Notes under the pieces: model-generated | Databases searched by the model: none | Seen by the model: the letters and a program-made list of their open reading frames with translations, nothing else | What the model was told of the DNA's origin: nothing | Source: Nocardia vinacea | Lineage (GTDB): Bacteria; Actinomycetota; Actinomycetes; Mycobacteriales; Mycobacteriaceae | Reading direction: 5' to 3' | Assembly (NCBI RefSeq): GCF_035920345.1 | Contig: NZ_CP109149.1 | Coordinates: 3,348,001 to 3,412,000 of the forward strand | Length of the DNA stretch: 64,000 nt | Shown: one piece after another, positions 1-9,580 of the stretch | Layout: each line of letters starts with the position of its first letter | How positions within the stretch are numbered: the first letter of the stretch is position 1 | Made by a program: the position numbers and the translations under genes

Positions 1-1539
1 GCGGACAGTTTCGGTAGTCAACTGCAGTTCGCTGCCGACGCTGTGACTACTGCACGCGACGTCATCGGCGGTGCGGTCGACAAGATCGGTGAATTCTTCA
101 CTGATGTCGGCGCGACCATCGGGGCGGCATGGGACGGCGTCGTGCATGGAATCGCGGTCGCGGTCAAGAAGATCGGTGAACTGCTCCAACAGGTCAAGAT
201 CCCTGACTGGGTGCCCGGCGTAGGCGGTAAGGGCGCAGGTTCCCTCGGCGATTCGCTAGTCAAGTGGGCAGATGCACACATGGCCACCGGCGGTTTGCTG
301 AGCGGAAAGGGCACCGGCACAAGCGATTCGATGTTGATCGCGGCATCGACCGGTGAGTTCGTCGTGAACGCAGCCGCTACCGCGAAGACACTGCCGTTGC
401 TGCAGGCGATCAACAGCGGTTGGGTGCCGAGTGCGGACTTCTTGCACGGGATGGTTCCGGGTTTCCGGGACGGCGGACCCGTGCCCGGCAAGGACTTCGC
501 CGTGTCGATGGACTCGGCCACCTATCTCATGGGTGGTTTCAACCGGTCCCAAATCGATTGCAGCGGAATCGTATCCGCCACCGTCAACGACGCCCTCGGG
601 CTGCCGCCGTTCTCCGGCCGCATGTCCACCGTCAACGAAGGCAAATGGTTGGCGGACAAGGGCGCACTGCCCGGCCTGGGTGGGCCCGGCGATATCTCGA
701 TCTCCTGGTTCGACCGCGGCGGCGGTGCCAATGGGCATACCGCACTGACGCTGGGTGACGGCACGAACGTCGAGAGCAACGGCTCTGAAGGCGTTGTCAT
801 CGGCGGCAAGGTCGGTGCTGGGGACAGCATGTTCGACCAGCATGCACACATCCCCGCGTCACTGCTACGCGGCGGGGACATCGGCGGACCCGCGACCGGC
901 GCGGGGGCTGGCTCGACCGGTCGCCCCGGCAAGCTCGGGGGCAGCACAGGTGGTGCTGGCGGGTCCGGTACGTCCGGTGGCAGCGGCGGATCAAACAGCG
1001 GTGGTTCCGGCGGGTCGGCGGCGGCGAGCAATGTGTTCGTCACTAACTGGCCTACCTCGCTGGGTGTGGGATCGTCCGGCACTAGCAATTCGATCACTCC
1101 TGCTACCACCCCGGGAGAATTGTCTTCCACCGAGTTCGGGCCTACCCCAACTCCGTTGGCAACTTCTTCTGGTGCCGAGCAAGGCACACACCCGCTTGCG
1201 AACCTGCCTATCCCCGGTGCGGCGGAACTGTTCAACGGTCCGGCGCCCTGGTACATGGCGGCTACCCCTGAGCAGGCGATGAGCAATCTCGGTACCCAGG
1301 CCGCGAGCCTGGCGCAGTCCGGCATTGAGGACGTCACCGGGTTCTTCCAAAACAACTGGAAAGAACTCCTGAACAGCGGGTTGGCGGTCGCGGGTATCGG
1401 CGCAACCGGTGGCGGCGGCACGGTCAACAACAACTGGAACATCTCGGGCACCGACCCGATGGGGGCCGCTGCCGCGGTCGACCGGGTCTATCGACGACGC
1501 ACGTTGGCGACACAACGGTCAGGGGGGTTCGGTCGATGA
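1..1539 (+). CDS. Tape measure protein, C-terminal part, with NlpC/P60-like domain
   Basis: The reading frame is open from base 1, so this is the 3' end of a longer gene. Its place directly before two minor tail proteins and its Gly/Ser-rich low-complexity stretch (codons around 890-1020) fit a tape measure protein, which sets siphovirus tail length and is threaded through the tail tube. A segment with a Cys in DCSGIV (Cys codon 559-561) and a His in a GHTAL context (codon 736-738) resembles an NlpC/P60 cysteine peptidase, which would nick peptidoglycan during DNA entry. The C-terminus has the NNNWNISGTDP and arginine-rich ending common to actinophage tape measures. The peptidase assignment rests on motif resemblance only. 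Confidence 0.8.
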   Translation, partial: ADSFGSQLQFAADAVTTARDVIGGAVDKIGEFFTDVGATIGAAWDGVVHGIAVAVKKIGELLQQVKIPDWVPGVGGKGAGSLGDSLVKWADAHMATGGLLSGKGTGTSDSMLIAASTGEFVVNAAATAKTLPLLQAINSGWVPSADFLHGMVPGFRDGGPVPGKDFAVSMDSATYLMGGFNRSQIDCSGIVSATVNDALGLPPFSGRMSTVNEGKWLADKGALPGLGGPGDISISWFDRGGGANGHTALTLGDGTNVESNGSEGVVIGGKVGAGDSMFDQHAHIPASLLRGGDIGGPATGAGAGSTGRPGKLGGSTGGAGGSGTSGGSGGSNSGGSGGSAAASNVFVTNWPTSLGVGSSGTSNSITPATTPGELSSTEFGPTPTPLATSSGAEQGTHPLANLPIPGAAELFNGPAPWYMAATPEQAMSNLGTQAASLAQSGIEDVTGFFQNNWKELLNSGLAVAGIGATGGGGTVNNNWNISGTDPMGAAAAVDRVYRRRTLATQRSGGFGR

Positions 1540-2408
1540 ATCCACTCCTACAAATCGAGACCACCAAGATCGTGGTCTGGGATATCCACGGCCGCGTCTG
1601 GCATCTGCACGGTGTCGGCGCGGGCAAGGAAGGGGTCCGCCTCACCCGGCAGTCCGGGTACATGTTCGCACCAGTTCAACTGCTGGTGTCCGAAGGCGCA
1701 CGCCAAGACGGCGCCACGTTCCTGCGGTCGGTGCGTTCGAAAAAGGAATGGGACTTCGTTGTCCTGCTCCGCGCTGATTCCGTTCGCGGATTCCACGCCG
1801 TCCACGATGCATGGCATCGCGGTTGGTCGACCGACATCCCTTGCAAGGTCGGATATTTCACGCGGCATCAAGGCTGGCGGTACCAGTTGGTGCAGCTCGA
1901 TAACGCACCGGAACCACTCGGTGACATCGACCCGACCCGCAACCGGGCGATCGAATACCAGATGTCCGCGGCGGCAATGGATCCGCTGGCACGGCACCTG
2001 ATCGAGACCGAGGTTTGGGTCAACGCCGATGGCCTCGGTGAGGGAATCGTGCGAGGGCGCAACGCCGCCGATCAACCCGCCTGGGCGCGGTACACCATGA
2101 ACGGACCCGGCAGGTACGCGATCCAGGATCCGAACTTCGGCGACACCTTGCGGATCGTGGAAACCCCGCTACTCGCGGGCGGCGAAGAGCTACGCATCGA
2201 CACCCATCCCCGGCATCGCACCGCCCGCGTGTACTCCGACGCCAACCCTGACGGGGACAACGTGTGGGGGAAGTTGGCCGGACGCCACTGGTTCCAGCCG
2301 CTTCCGGCCTGGTCATCCACAGAGATCATCGTGCGCGTCACCGAGGGCGCGACCCTGGAATCGACCGTACGTATTGATGTCACCTCGCGATCGTCGAGGC
2401 CGTTCTGA
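1536..2408 (+). CDS. Minor tail protein (distal-tail type)
   Basis: This 290-residue protein starts four bases inside the tape measure stop codon (ATGA overlap), so it is translationally coupled. The position right after the tape measure is where siphoviruses encode the distal tail (Dit-like) protein that joins the tail tube to the baseplate. The sequence is beta-rich (IVVWDIHGRVWHLHG at the start) with no signal peptide or membrane segment, as expected for such a structural protein. The call rests mainly on gene order and general similarity to actinophage minor tail proteins; I see no diagnostic catalytic motif. Confidence 0.75.
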   Translation: MNPLLQIETTKIVVWDIHGRVWHLHGVGAGKEGVRLTRQSGYMFAPVQLLVSEGARQDGATFLRSVRSKKEWDFVVLLRADSVRGFHAVHDAWHRGWSTDIPCKVGYFTRHQGWRYQLVQLDNAPEPLGDIDPTRNRAIEYQMSAAAMDPLARHLIETEVWVNADGLGEGIVRGRNAADQPAWARYTMNGPGRYAIQDPNFGDTLRIVETPLLAGGEELRIDTHPRHRTARVYSDANPDGDNVWGKLAGRHWFQPLPAWSSTEIIVRVTEGATLESTVRIDVTSRSSRPF

Positions 2409-4042
2409 TGGCGTGGGATCACAAAGCCGCGGCGCAGCGGCTGGACCTGCTGGAGCGCGCCGACCAGGCATATCTAGCCGATCAGACTGTGCTGGTTCGG
2501 TATTGGGACAAGTTCTTGCAAGAGGTCGGCGAGGAAGGCGCCTATTCCTCGCTGCAGTTCACCCGCACCAAGAACGGCGCGGGTGGGTTGAAGATGTCGA
2601 TTCCTCGCGTGGACATGGTGCATTACGCGCACGTCTTCCAGAACGTCGACGGCGAGGACGCGACGATCCCGATCACGGTGAACACCAAGGCGTACCGGTG
2701 GGACGGCTACATCACCAAAGCGTCGGTTGTCAGGGATGAAAACGGCACCGAGACAGTAGATATAGAAGCGATCCACTGCTGGCAGCACATCGCCACAACC
2801 GCCTGCTGGGCCTCACCGTTCGCTCCGATTTTGGCACAATTTCCGCGCCACATGATCTTGTTCGGGCCTGCCTGCACTATCTCCCTTCTCTATCTCGCCG
2901 TTAACCTGATCCGCCTGCAAGCCGCGTTCTGGACCATCCCTGATAGGTGGCTGGATGCCCCGGATTGGGCGCAGGTCGGCAACGCTTTGTGGCCGATTGC
3001 TGTTGTGCCGGTTGATGTTCTGCGCGATACCTCCCCGTGGCGTGCAGCATCGGCCCGGTTCGACATGGCCGATCAGCTGATCTTGCCGATGCTCGAAGAC
3101 ACCGGCGTCATGCTGGATGCCTTCTTCTACCTGCCCGACGAGGACGAGCAACCAGCCCCGGAATGGTATTACCTGGACCGCCCGACCGTGGTCCTCAAGG
3201 CGGTCGACAAGTCGGCGGTGACCGGCCCGACCGGGACCCTGCTCGACGGGTTCGTTCGGATGATCGAGGAGTGGACCGATGACACCACCCCGGTCCGCTA
3301 CCCGGCGTTCAACGCCCAATCCGAATACGAGGCCGTGTATTCCAGCAACGGCCCGCTCGGCACGGTCCGGTCCTTTCCCTGGGTTTGGTACCTGGAGGGT
3401 GAGTACACCGGAATCGGCTCGTCCGAGATAGCGCTACACAAACCCCTGGCCACCTCGGTGATCGTCGGCGGCAAGTCCCCCGGATGGGTGAACGCCGCCA
3501 TCGAAATCGCCATGAAAAATCTGCTGGCGTGGATCGGTCTGCTGATCGGCCTGCCCGGTCTGGACAGCCTGTATCAGGGGCAGCTCGACGATGTGTTCCT
3601 GGCGTGGTTCTCCTATGAGGACGCCGGACGTACCCAGCGCGCAGGGCCGTTCGCGTTCCGCGAGCACGTCGTCACCAACAGTTCGAAAGCCTTCACCCTC
3701 GATGGCGTCATGACCGGGCGCCGCGGTCTGCACCAGACCCGCGGCTACACATCGAAGAAAGTCAGTGTCGGTGACGGCGCCCCCTACCAGATCGGGCGCG
3801 ATTTCGATCTCGGGGACCAGATCGGATTCGCCGTTGGCGAGCAAGCATTCTGCGACTACGTCACCGAGTTGACGTTCACCGACGACCGGAAAACCGCAGC
3901 CCGCTGGGACGTCACCGTAGGAGACGGCTCCGACGAAGAGGACTCGGTCGTCAAGGCATGGGACCGCCTCGGCCAGATGGCCCAAGCCGTCCGCACTTTG
4001 TTCACCGATGTCGGCGCCGACCTCGACTTGATCATTTTTTAG
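2408..4042 (+). CDS. Minor tail protein, Gp37-like
   Basis: This 544-residue protein overlaps the previous stop codon (TGATG). The N-terminus, with DQTVLVRYWDKFL and LKMSIPR followed by a G-Y-I-T-K element, resembles the Gp37-like minor tail proteins of Rhodococcus and Gordonia phages, which sit at the tail tip. The middle has a hydrophobic stretch (about residues 150-180, with ILAQFPRHMILFG) also usual for that family. It is part of the same late transcript as its neighbours. The exact baseplate role (hub or Tal-like) is inferred from order: tape measure, distal tail, then hub. Confidence 0.75.
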   Translation: MAWDHKAAAQRLDLLERADQAYLADQTVLVRYWDKFLQEVGEEGAYSSLQFTRTKNGAGGLKMSIPRVDMVHYAHVFQNVDGEDATIPITVNTKAYRWDGYITKASVVRDENGTETVDIEAIHCWQHIATTACWASPFAPILAQFPRHMILFGPACTISLLYLAVNLIRLQAAFWTIPDRWLDAPDWAQVGNALWPIAVVPVDVLRDTSPWRAASARFDMADQLILPMLEDTGVMLDAFFYLPDEDEQPAPEWYYLDRPTVVLKAVDKSAVTGPTGTLLDGFVRMIEEWTDDTTPVRYPAFNAQSEYEAVYSSNGPLGTVRSFPWVWYLEGEYTGIGSSEIALHKPLATSVIVGGKSPGWVNAAIEIAMKNLLAWIGLLIGLPGLDSLYQGQLDDVFLAWFSYEDAGRTQRAGPFAFREHVVTNSSKAFTLDGVMTGRRGLHQTRGYTSKKVSVGDGAPYQIGRDFDLGDQIGFAVGEQAFCDYVTELTFTDDRKTAARWDVTVGDGSDEEDSVVKAWDRLGQMAQAVRTLFTDVGADLDLIIF

Positions 4043-4052
4043 GAGAGGTCTC

Positions 4053-5090
4053 TTGGATGTTTCGTTCTCTGCCCACATTTCGGTCGACGAGGATATCGAC
4101 CTGGATGGCCTGCCGATCCTGACTGCCACCGTCACCCCCGCCAGCGAGGCTGCCGCGCTGCCTTTGCCCGCCGGGCCCGCAGGGCCGACCGGTCCGACTG
4201 GTGGACCGCGCACGACGTTCCGCAAGATGGGCGCTATTGCTAACTCGGCCGCCCGCCCCGGCGGCCTGACGGCAGATGATCGTGGCAAGTGGTGGCATCG
4301 CCTCGACACCGACGGCATGGATTTCTGGACCGGAACAACCTGGGTGCATTCGCCCGGTGCGGTTGGTGCACAAGGCCCAGCTGCTGCCGCGACCACGATC
4401 ACCCCGACCACCACCCACGATCCTGCCCTCACCGTTCCCGCTGTCCGGTTCACCGGCCCGGGGCCTGCGCTCGGGCTGGCGGTCACCGTGCCCGCCGGAC
4501 TGCAGGGCGCCCAAGGTCCCGCCGGGGATTCGGGATCCATTTCCACCGCAACGGATTTCGATTCCACGATCGGACCGGCGCAGCGCGGGATATTCGCTTG
4601 GGCTGCTGGTGCCCGTAAGTGGAAGGTGCAGCCCGCTCCGAACGGCTTCGGCAGCTGGAGTTGGTGGGATACCGACTTCTCGGCCGACACACAGACCGCG
4701 GTCGAACGCCTCACCGCCGGAACGTTCGCGCTGCCCGCGTTGCCGTTCGCGTATCGGCCGATGGTGTGGGGGCGGTTGTCGATCTACTGCCAGGACGGGC
4801 AGAACGCCGACGCCGAGATTCGGGTCAGGCTCGGATCCGAGACCGGGGCGATGGTCGGTGCCGGTGCGGGTGTGCGCTACGACGGCGGCTATCTGCTGAC
4901 CGCGTTCTCACCCGCTATCGGTGACTCCACCACCAAACCGATCTCACCGACCTCGACGTTGGCGAGCGTGCCTGCCTACACCGCAACCAACCTCGTCGTG
5001 AACGTCGAACGCATCGGGCAAACCACGACCGGCGAGATCGGTTTCCAACGTTCGCGCGCTTCACTGACCGTGTGGGCGCAACCGATCTAG
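4053..5090 (+). CDS. Collagen-like minor tail protein, copy 1 of 3
   Basis: A 345-residue protein with a TTG start chosen because AGGAGAGG lies about eight bases upstream and no ATG fits the frame there. It has short Gly-X-Y runs (PAGPAGPTGPTGGP near residue 45, GAQGPAG near 155) and a C-terminal beta domain containing YRPMVWGRL and a conserved V-R-L-G-S-E-T-G-A-M-V segment. The two genes downstream share this plan, so the three arose by tandem duplication. Such proteins trimerise through collagen-like segments and form tail or baseplate fibres. Receptor binding by the divergent C-terminal half is an inference. Confidence 0.75.
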   Translation: MDVSFSAHISVDEDIDLDGLPILTATVTPASEAAALPLPAGPAGPTGPTGGPRTTFRKMGAIANSAARPGGLTADDRGKWWHRLDTDGMDFWTGTTWVHSPGAVGAQGPAAAATTITPTTTHDPALTVPAVRFTGPGPALGLAVTVPAGLQGAQGPAGDSGSISTATDFDSTIGPAQRGIFAWAAGARKWKVQPAPNGFGSWSWWDTDFSADTQTAVERLTAGTFALPALPFAYRPMVWGRLSIYCQDGQNADAEIRVRLGSETGAMVGAGAGVRYDGGYLLTAFSPAIGDSTTKPISPTSTLASVPAYTATNLVVNVERIGQTTTGEIGFQRSRASLTVWAQPI

Positions 5091-5100
5091 GGGAAGTGAC

Positions 5101-6168
5101 ATGTCTACTATCGCAGAGTATTTCGCGTCCACACTGATGCGAGGAATCAACGAAGGCATCGGCACCAGCGGGGTCGTGCAGTCCTTCGCGGGTGTTCCCG
5201 CGGACGGGGCATTGGAGCTACCTGTTGGCGCCACCGGCCCAACCGGGGAGCAAGGCTCCGCCGCACCACCGTTCCGTTGGGAAGGCGACATCGCCGATCC
5301 TGCTGCTCTGACCGCGCTCGCTCCCGATCTGGGTCCTGCCCAGGCGGGCAAGGCGTGGCGCGTCGAATCCACCAACACGGTGATGTTTTGGAACGGGTCG
5401 TCGTTCGATGCGTTCCCGGACGGGTTCGGTGCAGCCGGACCCGATGGGTCCGCGAATACATTGAGCATCGGCACGGTCACCACAGGCACCGCCGGATCCG
5501 ACCTCGTCATCTCCGTGACCGGTACCCCGCCCACGCAAACGATGAACCTCACCATCCCCCGCGGTGTACAAGGCGTGAAAGGCGCTACCGGCGGACCTGG
5601 CCCGATCCGGGAAGCCACCGACTATCAGGAGTCCGCCACCCCCGTCGATGGTGCGATGCCGATGTGGTCGGCCTCGGCGGGCAAGTGGCAGCCCACCCCC
5701 GCGCCCGGCTGGCGCGGTCCATGGACGATCACCGAAACCACCGCATGGGATGGCGGTTCCGCGTTCGCCGCCAGCGTCACCAACGTGTCCACCAACCCGA
5801 ACACCATCGCCATCGTCAACATCCCCGCCCAGGATGTCGCGTGGCGCCCGATGGTCCTCGGAGGCGCCCAGGTCCGTAGCGCCTCCGGCATCCGTCTCGA
5901 CCTTGAAGCGTGCATCGGGTCCGCTGCCGGGCAAGTCGTCGCGGTCGGCTCCGGGGTTCCCGACGCGGTGTGGGCATACAACCAGCTGCTACCCCAATAC
6001 CAAACCTCGGCGCTGACCCCAGCCAGCTCAACAGGCACCATCGCCGCCGGGGTCGCGGGCGCGATCTATCTGGTGCTGCGCCGCAACCTGGGCTCTGGAA
6101 ACTACAGCTACTCAAGGCAATACGCGCACGTTGCCGTGTGGGCGGTGCCAGTGACAGGAGCGCCGTGA
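5101..6168 (+). CDS. Collagen-like minor tail protein, copy 2 of 3
   Basis: A 355-residue paralogue of the preceding gene, starting at ATG with a GGGAAG ribosome site ten bases after its stop. An internal block (IGTVTTGTAGS followed by LTIPRGVQG) recurs almost unchanged in the large fibre gene at 9867-11372, so fibre modules have been shuffled within this operon. The C-terminal domain again has VAWRPMVLGG and a C-I-G-S-A-A-G-Q-V-V segment that aligns with copy 1. The predicted role is a trimeric tail fibre component. Confidence 0.75.
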   Translation: MSTIAEYFASTLMRGINEGIGTSGVVQSFAGVPADGALELPVGATGPTGEQGSAAPPFRWEGDIADPAALTALAPDLGPAQAGKAWRVESTNTVMFWNGSSFDAFPDGFGAAGPDGSANTLSIGTVTTGTAGSDLVISVTGTPPTQTMNLTIPRGVQGVKGATGGPGPIREATDYQESATPVDGAMPMWSASAGKWQPTPAPGWRGPWTITETTAWDGGSAFAASVTNVSTNPNTIAIVNIPAQDVAWRPMVLGGAQVRSASGIRLDLEACIGSAAGQVVAVGSGVPDAVWAYNQLLPQYQTSALTPASSTGTIAAGVAGAIYLVLRRNLGSGNYSYSRQYAHVAVWAVPVTGAP

Positions 6169-7217
6169 TGAGCACTGTCTATGACGCCGATGTCACCATC
6201 ACCATGCGGGGTGTCAGCGACCCGGTAGGACTGCCCTACACCGTGAATCCGCTCGACCTCACCGACCGTGAAGCCGTGATCGAGATACGCGAAGGCGACG
6301 AAGGCGAACCCGGTGTGCAGGGAGAGCCCGCATGGCCATGGATCTGGCAGGGTGATGCCGCGAATTTCGCTGTCCTGGAAGGGTTTTCCCTCACTACTGC
6401 TGACGCCCGCAAGGCGTGGCGGGTAGTGGATGAGAACGCTATCTATCTATGGACGGGCGTGGACTGGGTACGTTTCACCGACGCGTTCGACGCACCGGGT
6501 AGGCAAGGCCCGGCGAATGTCTTGTCCGGTGTGGGTGTGGCCGGTGCTGTCGGGTCTTCTGCGGCAGCGGCGTTGACCGGGACCGCACCGAACCAGCAGT
6601 TGCAGATCACATTTCCGCGAGGCGCAACCGGTGTTACCGGTGATGCGGGGACAGCAGGCGCGATAGCTGATGCCGAAGATGTCGCAGATCTCACCGACGC
6701 CCGTGACGGGTCCGTCCTGACATGGGATTCAAGCGATGCTGTGTGGAGGGCCGCACCGAATCCGAAACTCGGTGGGCCATGGGCGATTGCGGGTTCCCAG
6801 TTCGCTGCCGCATCCAACGTCAGTGCCGAATCGAGGACGGTCGCGACGATGACGATCCCCGCTCAGCCGGTCGCGTGGCGCCCGATCATCATCTCCGGGC
6901 AGATCAACGTCAAAGTCCAAATCGTCAGCGCAATCGATGACACCCGCATCATCGCCGAGATCCGGCTGGGTTCGGCCACCGGCCCTGTCGTCGGGTTCGG
7001 AATGCCTTTGGGCGCCACCAACAACAGCAACATCCTGCTCTGCCCACGGTGGGAACAGGCGATCACACCGGACTCCACACACGCCACCGTCGCCCAGAAC
7101 CAGACCGCAACTCTCTACGTCGTGCTCACCCGCGTCGCTGGGGTCGGCACCTACACCGTCATCAACCAGGGCGCCCAGCTGCTCGTGATGGCTCAAGCAC
7201 TCAAGGAGCAGCCGTGA
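6168..7217 (+). CDS. Collagen-like minor tail protein, copy 3 of 3
   Basis: A 349-residue third paralogue. The start used here is the ATG overlapping the previous stop (TGATG); an open frame extends further upstream but lies inside copy 2. The N-terminal half has a tryptophan-rich block (WPWIWQGD) and a collagen-like stretch ending in FPRGATGVTGDAG. The C-terminal half has VAWRPIIISG and EIRLGSATGPVVG as in copies 1 and 2, followed by the most divergent tail of the three. It is likely a tail-tip fibre protein; the variable end is the candidate host-contact surface. Confidence 0.75.
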   Translation: MSTVYDADVTITMRGVSDPVGLPYTVNPLDLTDREAVIEIREGDEGEPGVQGEPAWPWIWQGDAANFAVLEGFSLTTADARKAWRVVDENAIYLWTGVDWVRFTDAFDAPGRQGPANVLSGVGVAGAVGSSAAAALTGTAPNQQLQITFPRGATGVTGDAGTAGAIADAEDVADLTDARDGSVLTWDSSDAVWRAAPNPKLGGPWAIAGSQFAAASNVSAESRTVATMTIPAQPVAWRPIIISGQINVKVQIVSAIDDTRIIAEIRLGSATGPVVGFGMPLGATNNSNILLCPRWEQAITPDSTHATVAQNQTATLYVVLTRVAGVGTYTVINQGAQLLVMAQALKEQP

Positions 7218-7831
7218 GCGACGGCCCCGAAATCGTCGAGCAGATCATCACCCGCGCGGGCCGCGAACTCGATGAGCAGCTGTACCAGGCCAGCGGTGTT
7301 GAAGGTGTTGCAGTCACCGAGAAGTGGCGCGAGTTCATGCAGATGGCTCTGAATGGTCGCCTCCCCAATCTCGGGGACGTACCAGAAGTCGATCCGCAGG
7401 TGCGGGCGCTGGCCGAAGACTTGGCGGTGATCCACCTCCCCGATTGGCTGAATCCGGCTGGACGCAAGCTGGCTGAGCCGACGACCGTGCAAACCCAGCA
7501 GGCTCCACGCATCGCCCAATACCTCATCGACCGCGGATGGCGGCATCACCCTGAACTCGAAACCGTGCGATGGCGCCCCACTCCCGGCGGGCCACCCGGT
7601 GTTTATGACCGGGGACTGCACATTCACCCGGACGAGGACGGCAACTGGCCGGACCCGGATCCGGAGGGGTTCTACGACATCAGCGAGATCGAAGTCAGCC
7701 AATTGGAGGACGGCACGTGGGCCGCACGCCATCCGCGTGACCTCGCGTTCCAGGCGTCCACGAAATCCGAAGCGTACGCGGGACTCGTCAATGTGCTGCG
7801 CCGCAAGATCGAGGAGGCCAAGAACGCATGA
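7214..7831 (+). CDS. Phage protein of unknown function
   Basis: A 205-residue protein whose GTG start overlaps the previous stop by four bases. I do not recognise a family. The sequence is acidic and soluble-looking, with a central proline-rich segment and an aspartate-rich patch (HPDEDGNWPDPDPEG, about residues 138-152), and ends in a predicted helix. It has no signal peptide or membrane segment. It sits between the fibre genes and the lysis genes, where phages often place a fibre chaperone or a small tail accessory protein; that role is only a guess from position. Confidence 0.7.
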   Translation: MSDGPEIVEQIITRAGRELDEQLYQASGVEGVAVTEKWREFMQMALNGRLPNLGDVPEVDPQVRALAEDLAVIHLPDWLNPAGRKLAEPTTVQTQQAPRIAQYLIDRGWRHHPELETVRWRPTPGGPPGVYDRGLHIHPDEDGNWPDPDPEGFYDISEIEVSQLEDGTWAARHPRDLAFQASTKSEAYAGLVNVLRRKIEEAKNA

Positions 7832-8430
7832 CCGAACACGTCTTGTCCTACGACCGCAGCATCGTCCCGCAAGAGACGCCGTACTGGTGTGGACCGGCAT
7901 CGACTCAGGTGGTGTTGTCCGGGCGCGGCATCACCGTCACCGAACAGGACATGGCCAATGCGCTCGGCACCACCGGCAGCGGCACCAACCACATCGGCCT
8001 GATCACTCCGGTCCTGTGCTCGTTCCTCGGCAACGTGTATGTCACCCGGCAGATGCCGCAGGATCCGCCGACGCCGGCGCAGATCGAGCAGTTATGGGAC
8101 GACATCGTTGCATCGATCGATGCCGGATACGGGATCGTCGCGAACATCGTTGCGCCGGAATCGAATTACCCGATCGGTGTGAAGGGATCGGCGAGTCCCG
8201 CCTACTCCGGTGGCGACGTGTACCACTACATCGCGCTCATGGGTTACGACTCCGATGAGCGCGCGGTGTGGGTGGCCGACTCCGGGTTCCGGCCGTTCGG
8301 GTATTGGATCGGTTTCGCGCAGCTCGCGAGTCTCATTCCGCCGAAGGGGTATTCGTGCGCGCCGCTGGGCTCGCTGGACACCGCGGTGTGGGACGAGATC
8401 GCTACACAGCTGATGGGGCCGCGAGCATGA
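7828..8430 (+). CDS. C39-type cysteine peptidase, endolysin component
   Basis: A 200-residue protein overlapping its upstream neighbour by ATGA. Cys21 lies in PYWCGPAS, followed by a His in DVYHYIALMGYD and an Asp in VADSGF, which is the Cys-His-Asp order of C39-like peptidases. In mycobacterial and Gordonia phages this fold is the N-terminal domain of lysin A and cuts peptidoglycan peptides. Here it is a separate gene immediately before a separate GH25 lysozyme, so the two probably act together as a split lysin. It has no signal peptide, consistent with release through holins. Confidence 0.85.
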   Translation: MTEHVLSYDRSIVPQETPYWCGPASTQVVLSGRGITVTEQDMANALGTTGSGTNHIGLITPVLCSFLGNVYVTRQMPQDPPTPAQIEQLWDDIVASIDAGYGIVANIVAPESNYPIGVKGSASPAYSGGDVYHYIALMGYDSDERAVWVADSGFRPFGYWIGFAQLASLIPPKGYSCAPLGSLDTAVWDEIATQLMGPRA

Positions 8431-9350
8431 CCATCTACGGCATCGACATCTCAGGCTGGCAGCGAGGGATCAACCTCGATCAGGTTGCGGGCGATGGTTT
8501 CGAAGCGGTCATCGCTAAGGCCACAGAGGGCGCGGACTACACGAGTCCGGCCTACCTCGAACAGAAGGCCGACGCGCAGCGGAATCGCCTGCGGTTCATG
8601 GCTTATCACTACGTCAAGGTAGGCCAGGCAGGCGCACAGGTCGACAACTACGAGCGGGTCGAACCGGACCGCGGCGTGCCGGTGATGCTCGACCACGAAC
8701 TCAACTCCGGCGGCGCCGATGTACTGCGGGCGGTGCGCGATGAATTCGCGCGCCGCGGCTACACAGTGGCGCTGATCTACCTGCCGCGCTGGTACTGGGA
8801 CGGCCACATCGGATCTCCGGATCTGAGCGGGCTACCTCCGCTGATGGCATCCAGCTACGGCAGCGATCAACCCGGCTATGCCTCCGTCCTCTACCCGGGC
8901 GACGGACACAACGGATGGAACAGCTACGGCGGCAACGCCGTCGAGATCCTCCAGTTCACCCAGCGTGCCCGCGCCGGCGGGCGCGAGATCGATGCATGGG
9001 CATTCCGCGGAACCGAATCCGAACTCGACGCGCTGTTCAGCGCAAACAAGGAGAACATCATGTCCGACGCCCAAGACGTCGCCACCCAATTGTTAGGCCC
9101 CGACCGCCAGGGTTGGAAGATCCTCGGCCGCGCCGTCGAGACCGATCCCAAGCGTGACCGCTACCTGGTCGAAGCGGTCGCGGTGATCCTCACCCAGATC
9201 GCGGGCGGCCCCGGTTTCGAAGGTTGGGAACAGCTCGGCGACGGCCCCGACAGCTCTGTCCCGCGCCGCACGCTCGTCGATGGCGTCGCTCACGTGATCC
9301 GCCAGAACGAGCAGATCCTTGCCGCGCTGGCCGCGAAGGCGGCCCAGTGA
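8427..9350 (+). CDS. GH25 lysozyme (endolysin)
   Basis: A 307-residue protein starting at the ATG that overlaps the previous stop. Residues 1-205 form a glycosyl hydrolase family 25 domain: GIDISGWQ with Asp7, and the catalytic D-H-E at residues 89-91 within VPVMLDHE. The enzyme cleaves the N-acetylmuramic acid to N-acetylglucosamine bond. About 100 residues follow, rich in hydrophobic helices (GWKILGRAVE, LVDGVAHVI); they may be a wall-binding or oligomerisation part, but I do not recognise the family. It sits between the C39 peptidase and the holin-like genes, completing a lysis cassette. Confidence 0.9.
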   Translation: MTIYGIDISGWQRGINLDQVAGDGFEAVIAKATEGADYTSPAYLEQKADAQRNRLRFMAYHYVKVGQAGAQVDNYERVEPDRGVPVMLDHELNSGGADVLRAVRDEFARRGYTVALIYLPRWYWDGHIGSPDLSGLPPLMASSYGSDQPGYASVLYPGDGHNGWNSYGGNAVEILQFTQRARAGGREIDAWAFRGTESELDALFSANKENIMSDAQDVATQLLGPDRQGWKILGRAVETDPKRDRYLVEAVAVILTQIAGGPGFEGWEQLGDGPDSSVPRRTLVDGVAHVIRQNEQILAALAAKAAQ

Positions 9351-9580
9351 TGCGCGGGCTCGTCGACTCGATCCGCATCTGGCTCGCCGGGGAACCGCTG
9401 GCCGCCCGTGTCGGCCCGGCCTTGCTGCTGATCGTCGGCTACCTGGTCACCCGCGGTGTGGTCGATAACGATCTCGGCCAGCTGATCGCAGCGGTTGTGA
9501 CCGTACTGCTCGGCGGTGGCGCAGTCGCTGCGACACGTGCACTGGTCACCCCGGTCCGTGATGACAGCGAGCGCCGCTGA
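9350..9580 (+). CDS. Holin-like protein, two membrane segments
   Basis: A 76-residue protein starting at the ATG that overlaps the lysozyme stop codon (TGATG). It has two hydrophobic segments, about residues 21-39 (PALLLIVGYLV) and 43-63 (LIAAVVTVLLGGGAVAA), and a charged C-terminus. Size, topology and position directly after the lysins match a class II-like holin that opens the membrane at lysis. Holins share little sequence, so the call rests on context and topology. Confidence 0.8.
   Translation: MRGLVDSIRIWLAGEPLAARVGPALLLIVGYLVTRGVVDNDLGQLIAAVVTVLLGGGAVAATRALVTPVRDDSERR

Noticed and set aside
522..1451. 309-codon frame on the - strand across the tape measure gene
   Set aside because: Proline-rich shadow of the Gly/Ser-rich coding strand, no ribosome site, antisense to a clear phage gene.
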